A stretch of DNA of 64,000 nucleotides from assembly GCF_003260015.1 (NCBI RefSeq), contig NZ_QCXS01000002.1, positions 2,356,001 through 2,420,000 on the forward strand. Direction: 5' to 3'. The notes beneath the pieces are model-generated. The model did no database searches and was not told the origin of the DNA. It worked only from the letters and a program-made list of their open reading frames with translations. This DNA is from Nakamurella deserti. GTDB taxonomy: Bacteria > Actinomycetota > Actinomycetes > Mycobacteriales > Nakamurellaceae. Made by a program: the position numbers and the translations under genes. Below are positions 16,005 to 29,650 of this stretch, piece after piece (within the stretch, counting starts at the first letter, position 1; every line of letters starts with the position of its first letter).

Positions 16005-17303
16005 TCAGGCGGCGGCGAGCCGCTGCTCGGTGGCCGCCAGCAGCACGCACAGCGTAAGTGCCTCGGTGGCCGTCGCGACGTCGTCCGGTGACGGGAAGGT
16101 CGGCGCGATCCGGATGTTGCGGTCCTGCGGGTCCCGGCCGTAGGGGAAGGTCGCACCGGCCGGGGTCAACGCCACGCCGGCGCCCTTGGCCAGCGCGACG
16201 ACCCGGGACGCGGTGTTCGGCAGCACGTCGAGGCTGATGAAGTAACCGCCGGTGGGTGTCGTCCAGACCGCGGTGCCGGTGCCGGTCAACCGTTCGTCGA
16301 GGATCTCCAGCACCCGGGCGAACTTCGGCGCGATGATCTCGCGGTGCCGGCGCATCAGCTCCTGCACGTGCAGGTGATCGGGCAGGAAGCGGAAGTGGCG
16401 GAGCTCGTTGAGCTTGTCCGGGCCGATCGTCCGGCGGGACAGGAACTTCTGCATCCACGCCACGTTCGCCGGCGAGCCGCCGAAGAAGGACATACCCGAG
16501 CCGGCGGTGGTGATCTTGGAGGTGGAGCCGAAGACGACGGCCCGGTCCGGGTGGCCGGCCTCGGCGGTCAGGGTGAGGATGTCGGGCACCCTGGGCTCGG
16601 CCTCGGTGAGGTGGTGCACGGCGTAGGCGTTGTCCCACAGGATACGGAAATCGTCGGCGGCGGTGGGCATCTCGGCCAGCCGGCGGGCGACGTCGGTGGT
16701 GTAGGAGACGCCGGTCGGGTTGCTGTAGGACGGCATCCCCCAGATCCCGCGGATCGACGCGTCCCCGGCGACGAGGGACGCCACGACCTCCATGTCGGGG
16801 CCGGTGGCGGTCATCGGCACGTTGATCATCCGGATGCCGAGGCCTTCCAGGATGGTGAAGTGGCGGTCGTAGCCCGGCACGGGGCAGAGGACCGCGACGC
16901 CGCCCTCGACCTGTCCCCACGGGGTGGCGCCGGCGCCCGTGCCGTTGAGGACGAAGTTGGTCAGGCAGTCGTGCATCAGGGCGAGGCTGGAGTTGCCGGC
17001 CTCCAGGACCTGGTCGGTCGGGATGTCGAAGATCTGGCCCCACAGCTCGCGGATCTCCTCGATACCGGCGAGGCCGCCGTAGTTGCGGCAGTCGGTGCCG
17101 TCCTTGGCGGTGAAGTCGCCCTCCCCCGGCAGCGACAGCAGCGGGTCGGACAGCGACAGCTGAGCCGACGACGGCTTGCCCCGGGTCAGGTCCAGCCGCA
17201 GGCCGCGGTCGACGAGCCGGTCGTAGTCCGCCTGCAGGTCCGCGTGCAGCGCGGCGAGGGTCTCACGGTCGGCGGTGGTCACGTCGATGCTGGGTGCAGA
17301 CAT
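16005..17303 (-). CDS. Aspartate aminotransferase, Rv3722c type
   Basis: A PLP-dependent aminotransferase of 432 residues in the atypical alanine/aspartate group that includes M. tuberculosis Rv3722c, the main glutamate:oxaloacetate aminotransferase of that species. Diagnostic segments are LDLTRGKPSSAQLSLS, GTDCRNYGGLAGI, EAGNSSLALMHD, NPTGVSYTTD, ILWDNAYAVHHL and the Lys in GSTSKITTAGSG. It lies 53 bp downstream of nei2 on the same strand. The ATG at 17303 starts the conserved N-terminus. By family it should link nitrogen assimilation to the TCA cycle. Confidence 0.9.
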   Translation of the reverse strand: MSAPSIDVTTADRETLAALHADLQADYDRLVDRGLRLDLTRGKPSSAQLSLSDPLLSLPGEGDFTAKDGTDCRNYGGLAGIEEIRELWGQIFDIPTDQVLEAGNSSLALMHDCLTNFVLNGTGAGATPWGQVEGGVAVLCPVPGYDRHFTILEGLGIRMINVPMTATGPDMEVVASLVAGDASIRGIWGMPSYSNPTGVSYTTDVARRLAEMPTAADDFRILWDNAYAVHHLTEAEPRVPDILTLTAEAGHPDRAVVFGSTSKITTAGSGMSFFGGSPANVAWMQKFLSRRTIGPDKLNELRHFRFLPDHLHVQELMRRHREIIAPKFARVLEILDERLTGTGTAVWTTPTGGYFISLDVLPNTASRVVALAKGAGVALTPAGATFPYGRDPQDRNIRIAPTFPSPDDVATATEALTLCVLLAATEQRLAAA

Positions 17304-17356
17304 GGGCCAGACGTTACCGTCCGGGCCGGAACGGTCGCGAACGCCGCAGCGACCGG

Positions 17357-18298
17357 TCAACCCTTCCGGTACGAGCCGCCGCGCCCACCGGACGTACCCA
17401 GCGGGGCCTGGGCACGGCCGTCGTCGGTCGGCGTGGGACCCACCTGGCAGCGCGGGCAGTAGAACGCGGTGCGCTCGATGCCCGCGGTCTGACCGGGACT
17501 GCGGCGGTGCACCTCGATCATCGCCACCCGCACCGGGATCCCGCAGCGCCGGCACGGCTGCCCGGACCGGGCGTGCACGTACTGCCGCTGACCGTTGCGC
17601 AGGTCACCGGTGGTGCTGGGGGTGGCGCGCACGACGTTGGTCGCGAGCATCCGGCGGGCGCGGTCGACCACCGCGACCGGGTCGGAGACGTCCCCGATCG
17701 GCGTCCAGGGCGAGATGCCCTTGGAGAACAGCGCCTCGGACATGTAGAACGTGCCGATCCCGGCGAGGTTGCGCTGGTCGAGCAGGGCGGCCCCGATCGC
17801 GGTGGCGGGGTCGGTGGTGAGCCGGCGGACGGCCTCGGTGATCCCCCACGGCGAGGCCGGGTCGGCGAAGTCGTCGGCGAGGATGTCCGGTCCGAGATGC
17901 CCGACGAGCGTGGACTCCTCCGCGGTGGCCACGAGGTCGAGCATGCCCAGCGTCATCCCGACGGCGGTCCACTCGGCGTTGGCGAGCGCGGCCCGCACCC
18001 CGGGCCGGTTCGGATGCGGCCACGACGACGGGCCGGTGGCCGCCACCCGCCAGGAGCCGTCCATCCGCAGGTGGGAATGCAGCGTCAACGCCACGTCCCC
18101 GTCGGGGGCATCGGTGGTCGCGGGCGCCAGCCGGGTCAAGATGTGCTTGCCGTAGGCGAGGACCTCGGTGACGGTGCGGCCGGCCAGCTGCACCGCGCCG
18201 AGGTTCGGCCAGCGCAGCTCGGCGCGGGTCAGCTCACGGCCGGCCAGGGCCTGGTGCAGCCGTCCGGCGCTGCGCCGGACGGTGTCCCCTTCGGGCAT
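17357..18298 (-). CDS. nei2: Fpg/Nei family DNA glycosylase (endonuclease VIII)
   Basis: A 313-residue bifunctional DNA glycosylase/AP lyase for oxidised bases. Catalytic Pro2 and Glu3 of the N-terminal MPEGDTV are intact. The helix-two-turn-helix (RNLAGIGTFYMSEALF) is near residue 190. A C-terminal zinc finger has CRRC near residue 257 and CPRC near 287. It ends in a ~25-residue Gly/Arg-rich tail beyond the finger. In mycobacteria nei (Rv3297) lies next to lhr (Rv3296); here about 4.8 kb of other genes separate them. Confidence 0.92.
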   Translation of the reverse strand: MPEGDTVRRSAGRLHQALAGRELTRAELRWPNLGAVQLAGRTVTEVLAYGKHILTRLAPATTDAPDGDVALTLHSHLRMDGSWRVAATGPSSWPHPNRPGVRAALANAEWTAVGMTLGMLDLVATAEESTLVGHLGPDILADDFADPASPWGITEAVRRLTTDPATAIGAALLDQRNLAGIGTFYMSEALFSKGISPWTPIGDVSDPVAVVDRARRMLATNVVRATPSTTGDLRNGQRQYVHARSGQPCRRCGIPVRVAMIEVHRRSPGQTAGIERTAFYCPRCQVGPTPTDDGRAQAPLGTSGGRGGSYRKG

Positions 18299-18382
18299 GC
18301 TCGGCTCCCACCGGTGCGATCGGTCTTCGCGGCCACGGTACGCGGCGGGCCGCAACGGGCGGCCCGTCGTAGGGTGGGCCGC

Positions 18383-19246
18383 ATGCCGGGGACGGGCACC
18401 GAACGCGCGTCGCGGACGCCGCTGGGTCTGCCCCTCCGACGCCCGGCACCCCCGCTCGCCCCGTACGTCACCGGGATGACCGGGTACGACATGGCCGGGG
18501 TCGACGTCGTGCACCACGGCGTGCCGTCGCCGGAGCTGACGTTCATCCTGGCGATCGGCCGACCGCTGAGTGTCGGCTGGTCGGCCGACCGGAGCCGGAG
18601 CCGCGACTTCTCCGGGATGGTCTCGGGCCTGCACGACGCACCGGCGTTCATCTTCCCGACGGCGGGACACGCCGGCGTCCAGCTGGGGCTGACGCCGCTC
18701 GGCGCGCGGGCACTGTTCGGGCTGCCGGCCGGTGCGATGGCGGCGGGGATCGTCGGGTTGGACGAGCTGTGGGGCCCGGTCGCCGACGATCTGCTGGGCC
18801 GGCTCGAGGACGGCGACGGCTGGGCGGACCGCTTCGACCGGATCGAGGCGGCGCTGATCGCGCGGCTCGCGCCGGAGTCGGCGATCCGGCCCGAGCTGGC
18901 TTGGGCCTGGCGACGGATCGTCCACGGCGGGGTCACCGCCACCGGCGGGCTGGCCGACGAGATCGGCTGGAGCCGGGGCTACTTCGCGCGCCTGTTCGCC
19001 ACCGAGTTCGGGTTGAGGCCGAAGGAGACGGCCCGGGTCGCCCGGTTCACCCGGGCCCGGGCGGCCGCCGCCCGGCCGGGCACCGGCCTGGCCGCCGTCG
19101 CCGCCGCACACGGCTACGCCGACCAGGCGCACCTGACCCGGGAGTGGCGCCGCCTGGCCGGGTGCACGCCCACCGACTGGCGCGCGGAGATGTCGACATT
19201 CGTTCAAGACGACGCCGACGGAACCGGCGCAGAGTGGTCGTCATGA
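18383..19246 (+). CDS. AraC-family transcriptional regulator
   Basis: A 287-residue regulator with a non-cupin N-terminal domain like that of the DUF6597/AraC group and a C-terminal AraC double helix-turn-helix: GGLADEIGWSRGYFARLFATE near residue 190, then LAAVAAAHGYADQAHLTREWRRL. The gene diverges from nei2 across 84 bp and overlaps the following VOC gene by 4 bp (ATGA). It may control that gene; the ligand is unknown. Confidence 0.88.
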   Translation: MPGTGTERASRTPLGLPLRRPAPPLAPYVTGMTGYDMAGVDVVHHGVPSPELTFILAIGRPLSVGWSADRSRSRDFSGMVSGLHDAPAFIFPTAGHAGVQLGLTPLGARALFGLPAGAMAAGIVGLDELWGPVADDLLGRLEDGDGWADRFDRIEAALIARLAPESAIRPELAWAWRRIVHGGVTATGGLADEIGWSRGYFARLFATEFGLRPKETARVARFTRARAAAARPGTGLAAVAAAHGYADQAHLTREWRRLAGCTPTDWRAEMSTFVQDDADGTGAEWSS

Positions 19247-19677
19247 GCGACAACACCACGGACGACGCCCGCCCCGCACCGCAGATCTGGCCCGGGCTGC
19301 GCTACCGCGACGCCCCCGCCGCCCTGGAGTACCTGACCGGCGTGCTGGGGTTCCGGCTGGTCGCGGCCTACCGCAGCGCCGACGACGACCGCATCGTCGA
19401 GCACGCCCAGCTCAACTGGCCCGAGGGCGGCGGCATCATGATCGGCTCGCACCGCGACAGTCCGGAATGGCCCGCGCAGCCGGGGACCGGCACGAACTAC
19501 GTCGTCACCGGGCACGCCGCCGAGATCGCCGAGCGGGTCCGCCGGGCACCCGGCTTCGAGGTGCTCACAGAGCTGGCCGACGATCCGTACGACGCCGGCG
19601 GCGGCGCCTCGATCGGGGTGCGCGATCCCGAGGGCAACCTGTGGAGCTTCGGGACCTACCGGGGCGAGCCGGGGTGA
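19243..19677 (+). CDS. VOC-superfamily (glyoxalase-like) protein
   Basis: A 144-residue glyoxalase/bleomycin-resistance-fold protein. It shows the typical LRYRDAPAALEYLTGVLGFRL start and the DPEGNLWSFGTY final strand. Translationally coupled to the upstream AraC regulator through ATGA. The AraC-VOC pairing is seen in other actinomycetes, but the substrate is unknown. Converges with the HAD gene 13 bp away. Confidence 0.87.
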   Translation: MSDNTTDDARPAPQIWPGLRYRDAPAALEYLTGVLGFRLVAAYRSADDDRIVEHAQLNWPEGGGIMIGSHRDSPEWPAQPGTGTNYVVTGHAAEIAERVRRAPGFEVLTELADDPYDAGGGASIGVRDPEGNLWSFGTYRGEPG

Positions 19678-19690
19678 GCCGCCGCCGGTC

Positions 19691-20560
19691 TCAGGCCAGC
19701 CAGGACGCGGCGGCGGCGAGGGCGTGGGCGACCCCGTCGGCGGCGACCTCGGGGACGACCAGGTGCGCCGCCTGCTGCACCACGGCGGGCGCCTGACCCA
19801 TGGCGATGGCGGTGCCGGCGACGGTGAGCATCGACAGGTCGTTGGGGCCGTCGCCGACGGCGACCACGTTCTCGATCCCGATCCCGAGGTACCCGGCGGC
19901 CCACCGCACGGCCCGGCCCTTGTCGGCCTGCGGGCTGGTGACGTTGATGAACTGGTCGCCGGGGAACACCGGCGAGGTGGAGGTCTCGGCGGTCAGGCCG
20001 AGCGCGCGGAGACCGGCCAGCAGCGTGTCCGCGCCGCGTCCCTGGTACGCGACGACCGTGGCCTTGATGACATCGGCGCTGCGCCAGTCGATGTCGCCCA
20101 CGACGCCGTGCGGGTCGCCGCTGATCAGGTCCCAGAAGGTCTGCGCGGCGGGCTGACGCTCGGTGACGACGAACTCCTCGCCGAGGTAGAACTCGGCGTA
20201 GAGACCGCGGGCGACGCACCAGTCGACGAGCGCGGATGCGACCGGCCGATCCAGCGACCACGTGTGGATCGGCAGACCGGCTTCGCGGACCTGCGCGCCG
20301 TTGTGCACGATGTGCGGCCCGGGGACCCGCAGCTGGTCGTGCAGGTCGCGCAGACCGGCCGGCAGCCGGCCGGTGGCGAAGCCGACCCGAAGCCCGGCGG
20401 CGGTGGCGTCGGCGACCGCCGCGGCCACCCCGGGCGTGGCGGTGGACCCCTCGAGGATCAGCGTCCCGTCCACGTCGGCGACCACGTACCCGGCCGTGGG
20501 GCGCCGCCAGGTGTCGAAGCGTCCGCCCGGGCGGAGACCGGCGGGAAGAGTGTGCGGCAT
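19691..20560 (-). CDS. HAD-IIB (Cof-like) phosphatase
   Basis: A 289-residue haloacid-dehalogenase hydrolase of the Cof subfamily, with the large C2B cap between motifs. Motif I is VADVDGTLI (nucleophile Asp about 28), motif II FATGR, motif III the Lys in SPQADKGRAV, and motif IV VVAVGDGPNDLSML. Such enzymes dephosphorylate sugar phosphates, pyridoxal phosphate or flavin mononucleotide; the substrate here is not predictable. The gene is preceded on its strand by the 17-bp repeat array. Confidence 0.9.
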   Translation of the reverse strand: MPHTLPAGLRPGGRFDTWRRPTAGYVVADVDGTLILEGSTATPGVAAAVADATAAGLRVGFATGRLPAGLRDLHDQLRVPGPHIVHNGAQVREAGLPIHTWSLDRPVASALVDWCVARGLYAEFYLGEEFVVTERQPAAQTFWDLISGDPHGVVGDIDWRSADVIKATVVAYQGRGADTLLAGLRALGLTAETSTSPVFPGDQFINVTSPQADKGRAVRWAAGYLGIGIENVVAVGDGPNDLSMLTVAGTAIAMGQAPAVVQQAAHLVVPEVAADGVAHALAAAASWLA

Positions 20561-20616
20561 ACCGGGCACGGTAGGGCACGGCGAGCCCCGGTCCGGCGTC
20601 GCGCCGGCCGGACGGG

Positions 20617-20905
20617 CGGCACCGGCGGACGGACACCACCGGCGGACGGGCAGCACCGCCGGACGGGCAGCACCGCCGGACGGGTGGCACCGCCGGACGG
20701 GTGGCACGGGCGGTCGGGCGGCACCGGCGATCGGACAGCACCGCCGGACGGGCAGCACCGGCGGACGGACAGCACCGACAGTCGGACAGCACCGACAGTC
20801 GGACAGCACCGGCGATCGGGCGGCACGGGCGGACGGGCGGCACCGGCGGCCGGACAGCACCGACAGTCGGACAGCACCGGCAGTCGGGCGGCACCGACGG
20901 TCCGG
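20617..20905. repeat. 17-bp tandem array, 17 units
   Basis: Exactly seventeen consecutive 17-bp units fill 289 bp between the CHAP and HAD genes with no insertion or deletion. The commonest form is CAGCACCGCCGGACGGG, and variants swap single bases (CAGCACCGACAGTCGGA occurs three times). As 17 is not a multiple of three, all frames read through as Arg/Thr/Gly-rich strings, which I regard as spurious. There are no spacers, so this is not CRISPR. Confidence 0.92.
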
Positions 20906-20928
20906 CGGCCGGGCCACCACACGCCCGG

Positions 20929-22230
20929 TCAGCCCAGGTGGCTCCACAGTCCGGGGCCGCCGGCGTTGTCGATGGCGACCTGGTCGACGGCGATGCTGGG
21001 CTGGGGGCCGCCGATCTGCGACCAGTCCGACACGTACACCGGGTGGCCGCCGCGGATGACGTAGACGCGACCGGTCTGGCCACCGCGGATCACGGTGCCC
21101 TCGTGCGGTCGCATGGCCACGTGGTTCCAGCGGCCACCGCCACTGCCGCGGTCCACGACGACCTGGTCGACGGTCAGCATCGGCGCCCACCCGCCGATGG
21201 CGTCGAACGTGGAGACGTACAGCGGCGCGCCGCCCGCGAAGCGGTAGACCTCGCCGTTCGGCCAGGTCGTCACGGTGGTGCCGTCGGCGGGCTGGATGCG
21301 CAGGTGGCTCCAGACACCGTCGGCGCCGGCGTTGTCGAGGGCGGCCTGGTCGACCCAGGTCACCGCCTGCGGCCCGCCGATCGCGTCGAACGTGGACAGG
21401 TACAGCGGGGCACCGCCGGTCACGCGGTACACCTCGCCGGTCTGCGCACCGGCGAGGATGGTGCCGTCCCGGACGACCGACCGCAGGCTCGCGAACTCGG
21501 CGTCGGTGAGGGTGGTCGAGGGCTGCGGTCCACCGACGGCGTCGTAGGTCGACACGTACAGCGGCGCGCCACCCACGATCTTGTAGACGTCACCCCGGAA
21601 GTCGACGAGGGCGTTCTCCCCGATGGCGCCCTGCTGCACCCGGTCGACCGGCGGCGGCGGCGCGGCCACGGCGGCGGGCTGCGCGTCGCGGACGTGGATG
21701 AAGTCGGCGTCGGCGAACATCTGGCTGCTGCGCTCGATCCGGCGGATCGTCGAGGTGCCGGACCCGCTGGAGGCGAAGTTGTCCTCGCTGACGTGGATGT
21801 AGGTGTCGGTCACCAGGTCGACGTGACCGACGTGGCCGGCGCCGTAGTCGTCCCACTGGGCGATGGAGCCGACCGTCGGGTTCTTGTCGACGAGAACGCC
21901 TGCGGCGCGGGCCTTGTCGTCCCACTCGATGCCGTTGCCGATGCGGTCGGGCCACGGCCGCGCCACGCCGGTCTGCGCGAGCCGGAAGGCGGCGTAGCTG
22001 ACGCAGTTGTGGCCGGGGCCCCAGGATCCCCAGACCGACTGGCCCGAGTAGCCGGTGCTCGCGAGGCAGCCGTAGTCGGTGCTCGAGCACAGGTAGGTCA
22101 CGCCGGGCGCGGCCGCCGAGGCGGGCGGGGCGACGACCACCGCGCTGGTGACGACCGAGGCCGAGGCGAGCACGCCGACCGTGGCGATCCGCCGGAGGGC
22201 GGCTGAGAACGTCTTCGAGCCCGTGCGCAT
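20929..22230 (-). CDS. Secreted CHAP-domain protein with four C-terminal repeats
   Basis: A 433-residue exported protein. The signal peptide (charged n-region, hydrophobic core, ASA/AAA cleavage near residue 40) is followed by a CHAP amidase/peptidase domain with Cys76 in GPGHNCVSYAAF, His136 in GHVGHVDLV and Glu149 in IHVSEDNF as the probable catalytic set. From about residue 205 come four ~55-residue repeats of the pattern GxVYRVxGGAPLYVSTFDAIGG. Likely a peptidoglycan hydrolase; the repeats may bind the wall or another ligand. The 17-bp array follows it. Confidence 0.88.
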   Translation of the reverse strand: MRTGSKTFSAALRRIATVGVLASASVVTSAVVVAPPASAAAPGVTYLCSSTDYGCLASTGYSGQSVWGSWGPGHNCVSYAAFRLAQTGVARPWPDRIGNGIEWDDKARAAGVLVDKNPTVGSIAQWDDYGAGHVGHVDLVTDTYIHVSEDNFASSGSGTSTIRRIERSSQMFADADFIHVRDAQPAAVAAPPPPVDRVQQGAIGENALVDFRGDVYKIVGGAPLYVSTYDAVGGPQPSTTLTDAEFASLRSVVRDGTILAGAQTGEVYRVTGGAPLYLSTFDAIGGPQAVTWVDQAALDNAGADGVWSHLRIQPADGTTVTTWPNGEVYRFAGGAPLYVSTFDAIGGWAPMLTVDQVVVDRGSGGGRWNHVAMRPHEGTVIRGGQTGRVYVIRGGHPVYVSDWSQIGGPQPSIAVDQVAIDNAGGPGLWSHLG

Positions 22231-22643
22231 GCGACACCGATCTGTGGTCGTGGGAAGGTCTGCGCGGCCCGCCCCCCACGCGTTGTCGCCGGACGCTACC
22301 CACGGTCATCGGAGCGTGGCGAGACCGAACCGTGATCTGACCTGACCCTCGACATGAGGGTGAGAGCGTCCGCCCCGGCACCGATGCGGGCCGGCCCGGC
22401 GGGTCCGTGCGTCCGTGACGCGCCGAGTGACCAGCGGGGACGGCGGCGGCCGTCGCGTCCGGGCGCCGTGGCACCGGGGTTGCGCCCGGGGGGCCGATGC
22501 GACGTACATCACGTCGACCGCGGACGCCCCACCGACGCCGGATCACCGGGCTGCGGGACGTCCCTGTGGGCGGCCTGCAGACCGGGCCGGCACCCGGGCC
22601 GGACCGGCGCAGGCGTCGGCGTCGGCGGCGGCGTCGGCGGTGC

Positions 22644-23010
22644 GGTAGCTCGCCGTGGCCACCGGACCGGCCGCGGGCGTCGGCGGCGGCCGGCGTCGGC
22701 GGTGCGGTAGCTCGCCCTGGCCACCGGACCGGCCGCGGGCGTCGGCGTCGGCGGTAGCTCACCCGGGCCACCGAACCGGCCGCAGGAGTCGGCAGTAGCT
22801 CACCGGGGCCACCGGACCGGCCGCAGGAGTCGGCGTCGCCGGTGCGCGGTAGCTCACCGGGGCCACCGGACCGGCCCCGGGAGTCGGCGGTAGCTCACGG
22901 GGGCCACCGGACCGGCCGCGGGCGCCGGCGGTAGCTCGCCGTGACCACCGGACCGGCCGCGGGGGTCGGCGGTGCGGGGTAGCTCGCCGTGGCCACCGGA
23001 CCGGCGACAG
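22644..23010. repeat. ~41-bp interspersed tandem repeat, eight copies
   Basis: Eight copies of a unit beginning GGTAGCTCRCC and continuing into CCACCGGACCGGCCGC start near 22644, 22706, 22753, 22794, 22848, 22889, 22930 and 22978. Core spacing is 41 bp, lengthened in some units by an extra GTCGGCGGTGC-like insert. They lie between lhr and the CHAP gene. From 22231 to 22620 I see no gene and no clear riboswitch. Confidence 0.8.
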
Positions 23011-23139
23011 TCGCCGGTCGCCTCCCCCACGCCGGGCCGTCGTGGCGGACCGACGGACAGCGGACCGACGGACACCGGACCGACCGCAGCAAGCCGGTGA
23101 CAGCGAGCCGACGACAGCGAGCCGATGACGGTGGACCGG

Positions 23140-27915
<4,776 letters not shown>

Positions 27916-27961
27916 CCCGCCATTGTGGACCGCGGCACCGACAGTGCCCTGCGGAGCGCGG

Positions 27962-28612
27962 TCAGCGGCGGTGCCGGTCGAACCATCCCCCCGCCGGCGG
28001 CTCCGGGACACCGAACACGGGCGGCTCGCCGGGTTCGACGGGTTCGGGCTCGACCCACAGCACCTCGACCCGGCCGGCCGCCTGGCGCAGCGCCGTCGCG
28101 TCGAGTTCGGTCCGGTGCTCCGGGATGTCGAGGTCGGGTGCGGCGACGACCAACGTGAGCGGCCCGTCCGGCGGGAGCGGCGTGAGGTAGAAGGTGGAGT
28201 CCGCCGTGCGACCGGACGCGCTGCCCCCGGCCCGTACCAGCGAGACGGCCCCGGATGCGGCGGTCGGCAGGAATCCGCGGGGGCCGCCCAGGTTCGAGGC
28301 CCGCCGACCGTCGGAGAACTCCACGCCCAGCATCACCTCGGTCCCCCGCAACCCCGGGAACCGTGCCCCACCGGGTCCGATCTCCCGCGGCGGCAGGTTC
28401 TGGCGGGTCCTGGTCTGCAGGGCGAGCTGCACACCGGTGCTGAAGACACGCAGGGCGCCGAGGAGGACCGCGGCGTCAGCCGTCCGCGCCAGGACGAGGG
28501 GCCCCGGCACCGGGACACCGACCTCGTTCGGTGGCATCCGGGTCGCCTTCATCAGCGCGCGCATCCGCGCCCGCTCCTCCGGGGTGTCGCCGGGGACGTG
28601 GTCACTGTGCAT
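27962..28612 (-). CDS. Hypothetical protein
   Basis: A 216-residue soluble protein I do not recognise. The N-terminus is Met/Arg-rich, the middle carries FPGLRGTEVMLGVEFSDGRR, and the C-terminus is Pro/Glu-rich. The pattern suggests a beta-sandwich-like fold but no family is assigned. ATG 28612 follows a G-rich stretch that may act as ribosome site; an in-frame GTG lies 15 bp further upstream. Lhr starts 46 bp downstream on the same strand, so the two may be co-transcribed. Confidence 0.7.
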   Translation of the reverse strand: MHSDHVPGDTPEERARMRALMKATRMPPNEVGVPVPGPLVLARTADAAVLLGALRVFSTGVQLALQTRTRQNLPPREIGPGGARFPGLRGTEVMLGVEFSDGRRASNLGGPRGFLPTAASGAVSLVRAGGSASGRTADSTFYLTPLPPDGPLTLVVAAPDLDIPEHRTELDATALRQAAGRVEVLWVEPEPVEPGEPPVFGVPEPPAGGWFDRHRR

Positions 28613-28651
28613 GGCCCACCCCACCACCGGAGCGGGGGTACGGCAACCCCG

Positions 28652-29581
28652 TCAGCGTGCGGGCACGACGACCCGGCGTTCCGCGGGGGCGGTGACCGCC
28701 CGTGCCGCGACGAGCACCGACGCGACGTTGGCCGTGATGATGACGCCGATCCCGGCCCACTGCCCGGCGCCGAGGTGCTGACCGAGACCGATCAGGCCGA
28801 CGAGGGCGGCGAACACGGGGTGCGCGCTCATCAGGATGCCGAACACCGCGGCGGGCAGCCGGCGCAGCGCCAGCAGGTCGGCGATCTGCGGAACCACCGA
28901 CGACAGCAGCCCCACCACCACGGCGGCGACGAGGGCGGTGCCGGTCGGCGGGTGGTGCACGAAGGTGACGATGCCGATCGGGATGAAGCACAGCGCCGAG
29001 AGGGTCGCCGCGGCGGCCGATCCCTGGACACCCGGCAGCCGCCGGCCGACCTCCCGGTTGAGCAGGATGTAGGCCGCCCAGCAGCCGGCCGCCAGCAGGC
29101 CGGCGCCGACGCCGATCCAGTCGGTCGTCGGTGACGGGTCGGTCAGCAGCACCACACCGGCCACGGCCAGCGCGGCGATCGCCGCCGTCCGGACCGTCCA
29201 GGCGGTGGCCAGGGCGACGGCCAGCGGACCGAGGAACTCCAGCGTCACCGCGAGACCGAGGCCGATCCGGTCGACCGCGGTGTAGAGGCCGAAGTTCATC
29301 ACCCCGAAGACCAGCCCCAGCAGGATCGTCGGCCGCCACTGGAACCAGCTGAACGTCCACAGCCGCGGGCGGGCGACGACGAGCAGCGCGATCGCCGAGA
29401 CGAACTGCCGCACCGCGACCACCCCGACGGGGCCGATCACCGGGAACGCGGTGCTGCCCACGGCCGCACCCACCTGCGCCGAGAGCGCGCTGCCCAGCAG
29501 CATCGCCAGGCCGCTGCGGCTCCCGCGGGTGTCGGCGGCCGTCGGGGCGGAGACGGAGGCGGCGCCGGTGGTGGTGGTCAT
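28652..29581 (-). CDS. EamA-family (DMT/RhtA-like) exporter
   Basis: A 309-residue inner-membrane protein with ten hydrophobic segments in two EamA halves. TAFPVIGPVGVVAVRQFVSA, then VFGVMNFGLYTAVDRIGLGLAVTLEFLGPL, match the RhtA/YddG-like group, which exports amino acids such as threonine and homoserine. The C-terminal half has FGILMSAHPVFAALVGL. It diverges from a LysR regulator, a usual arrangement for regulated exporters. Substrate is inferred only from family. Confidence 0.88.
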   Translation of the reverse strand: MTTTTGAASVSAPTAADTRGSRSGLAMLLGSALSAQVGAAVGSTAFPVIGPVGVVAVRQFVSAIALLVVARPRLWTFSWFQWRPTILLGLVFGVMNFGLYTAVDRIGLGLAVTLEFLGPLAVALATAWTVRTAAIAALAVAGVVLLTDPSPTTDWIGVGAGLLAAGCWAAYILLNREVGRRLPGVQGSAAAATLSALCFIPIGIVTFVHHPPTGTALVAAVVVGLLSSVVPQIADLLALRRLPAAVFGILMSAHPVFAALVGLIGLGQHLGAGQWAGIGVIITANVASVLVAARAVTAPAERRVVVPAR

Positions 29582-29606
29582 GGCGTCCAGCTTCACGGCC
29601 GCTCTC

Positions 29607-29621
29607 GCATTCGCACAATGC
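29607..29621. promoter_or_regulatory. Inverted repeat, possible LysR site
   Basis: GCATT-N5-AATGC lies in the 69-bp gap between the divergent eamA-like and lysR-like genes. The size and AT content fit a T-N11-A type LysR target, but this is positional inference. Confidence 0.45.
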
Positions 29622-29650
29622 ATTCACTGCCGCAGCTATACGCTCGACGC

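Noticed and set aside
20617-20905. CRISPR array.
   Set aside because: Units are directly abutting with no unique spacers, and no cas genes are nearby. The same holds for the 19-bp array at 38508-38773.
20262-21064. Long frames through the 17-bp array.
   Set aside because: The unit length shifts frame and every frame reads as low-complexity; this is a property of stop-free GC-rich repeats.
22231-22620. c-di-AMP (ydaO-type) riboswitch before the secreted CHAP gene.
   Set aside because: Such riboswitches often precede wall hydrolases in actinomycetes, but I could not find the conserved core on the minus strand.
27916-28011. Longer Lhr start at 28011.
   Set aside because: It would add 32 non-conserved residues and overlap the upstream gene by 50 bp.
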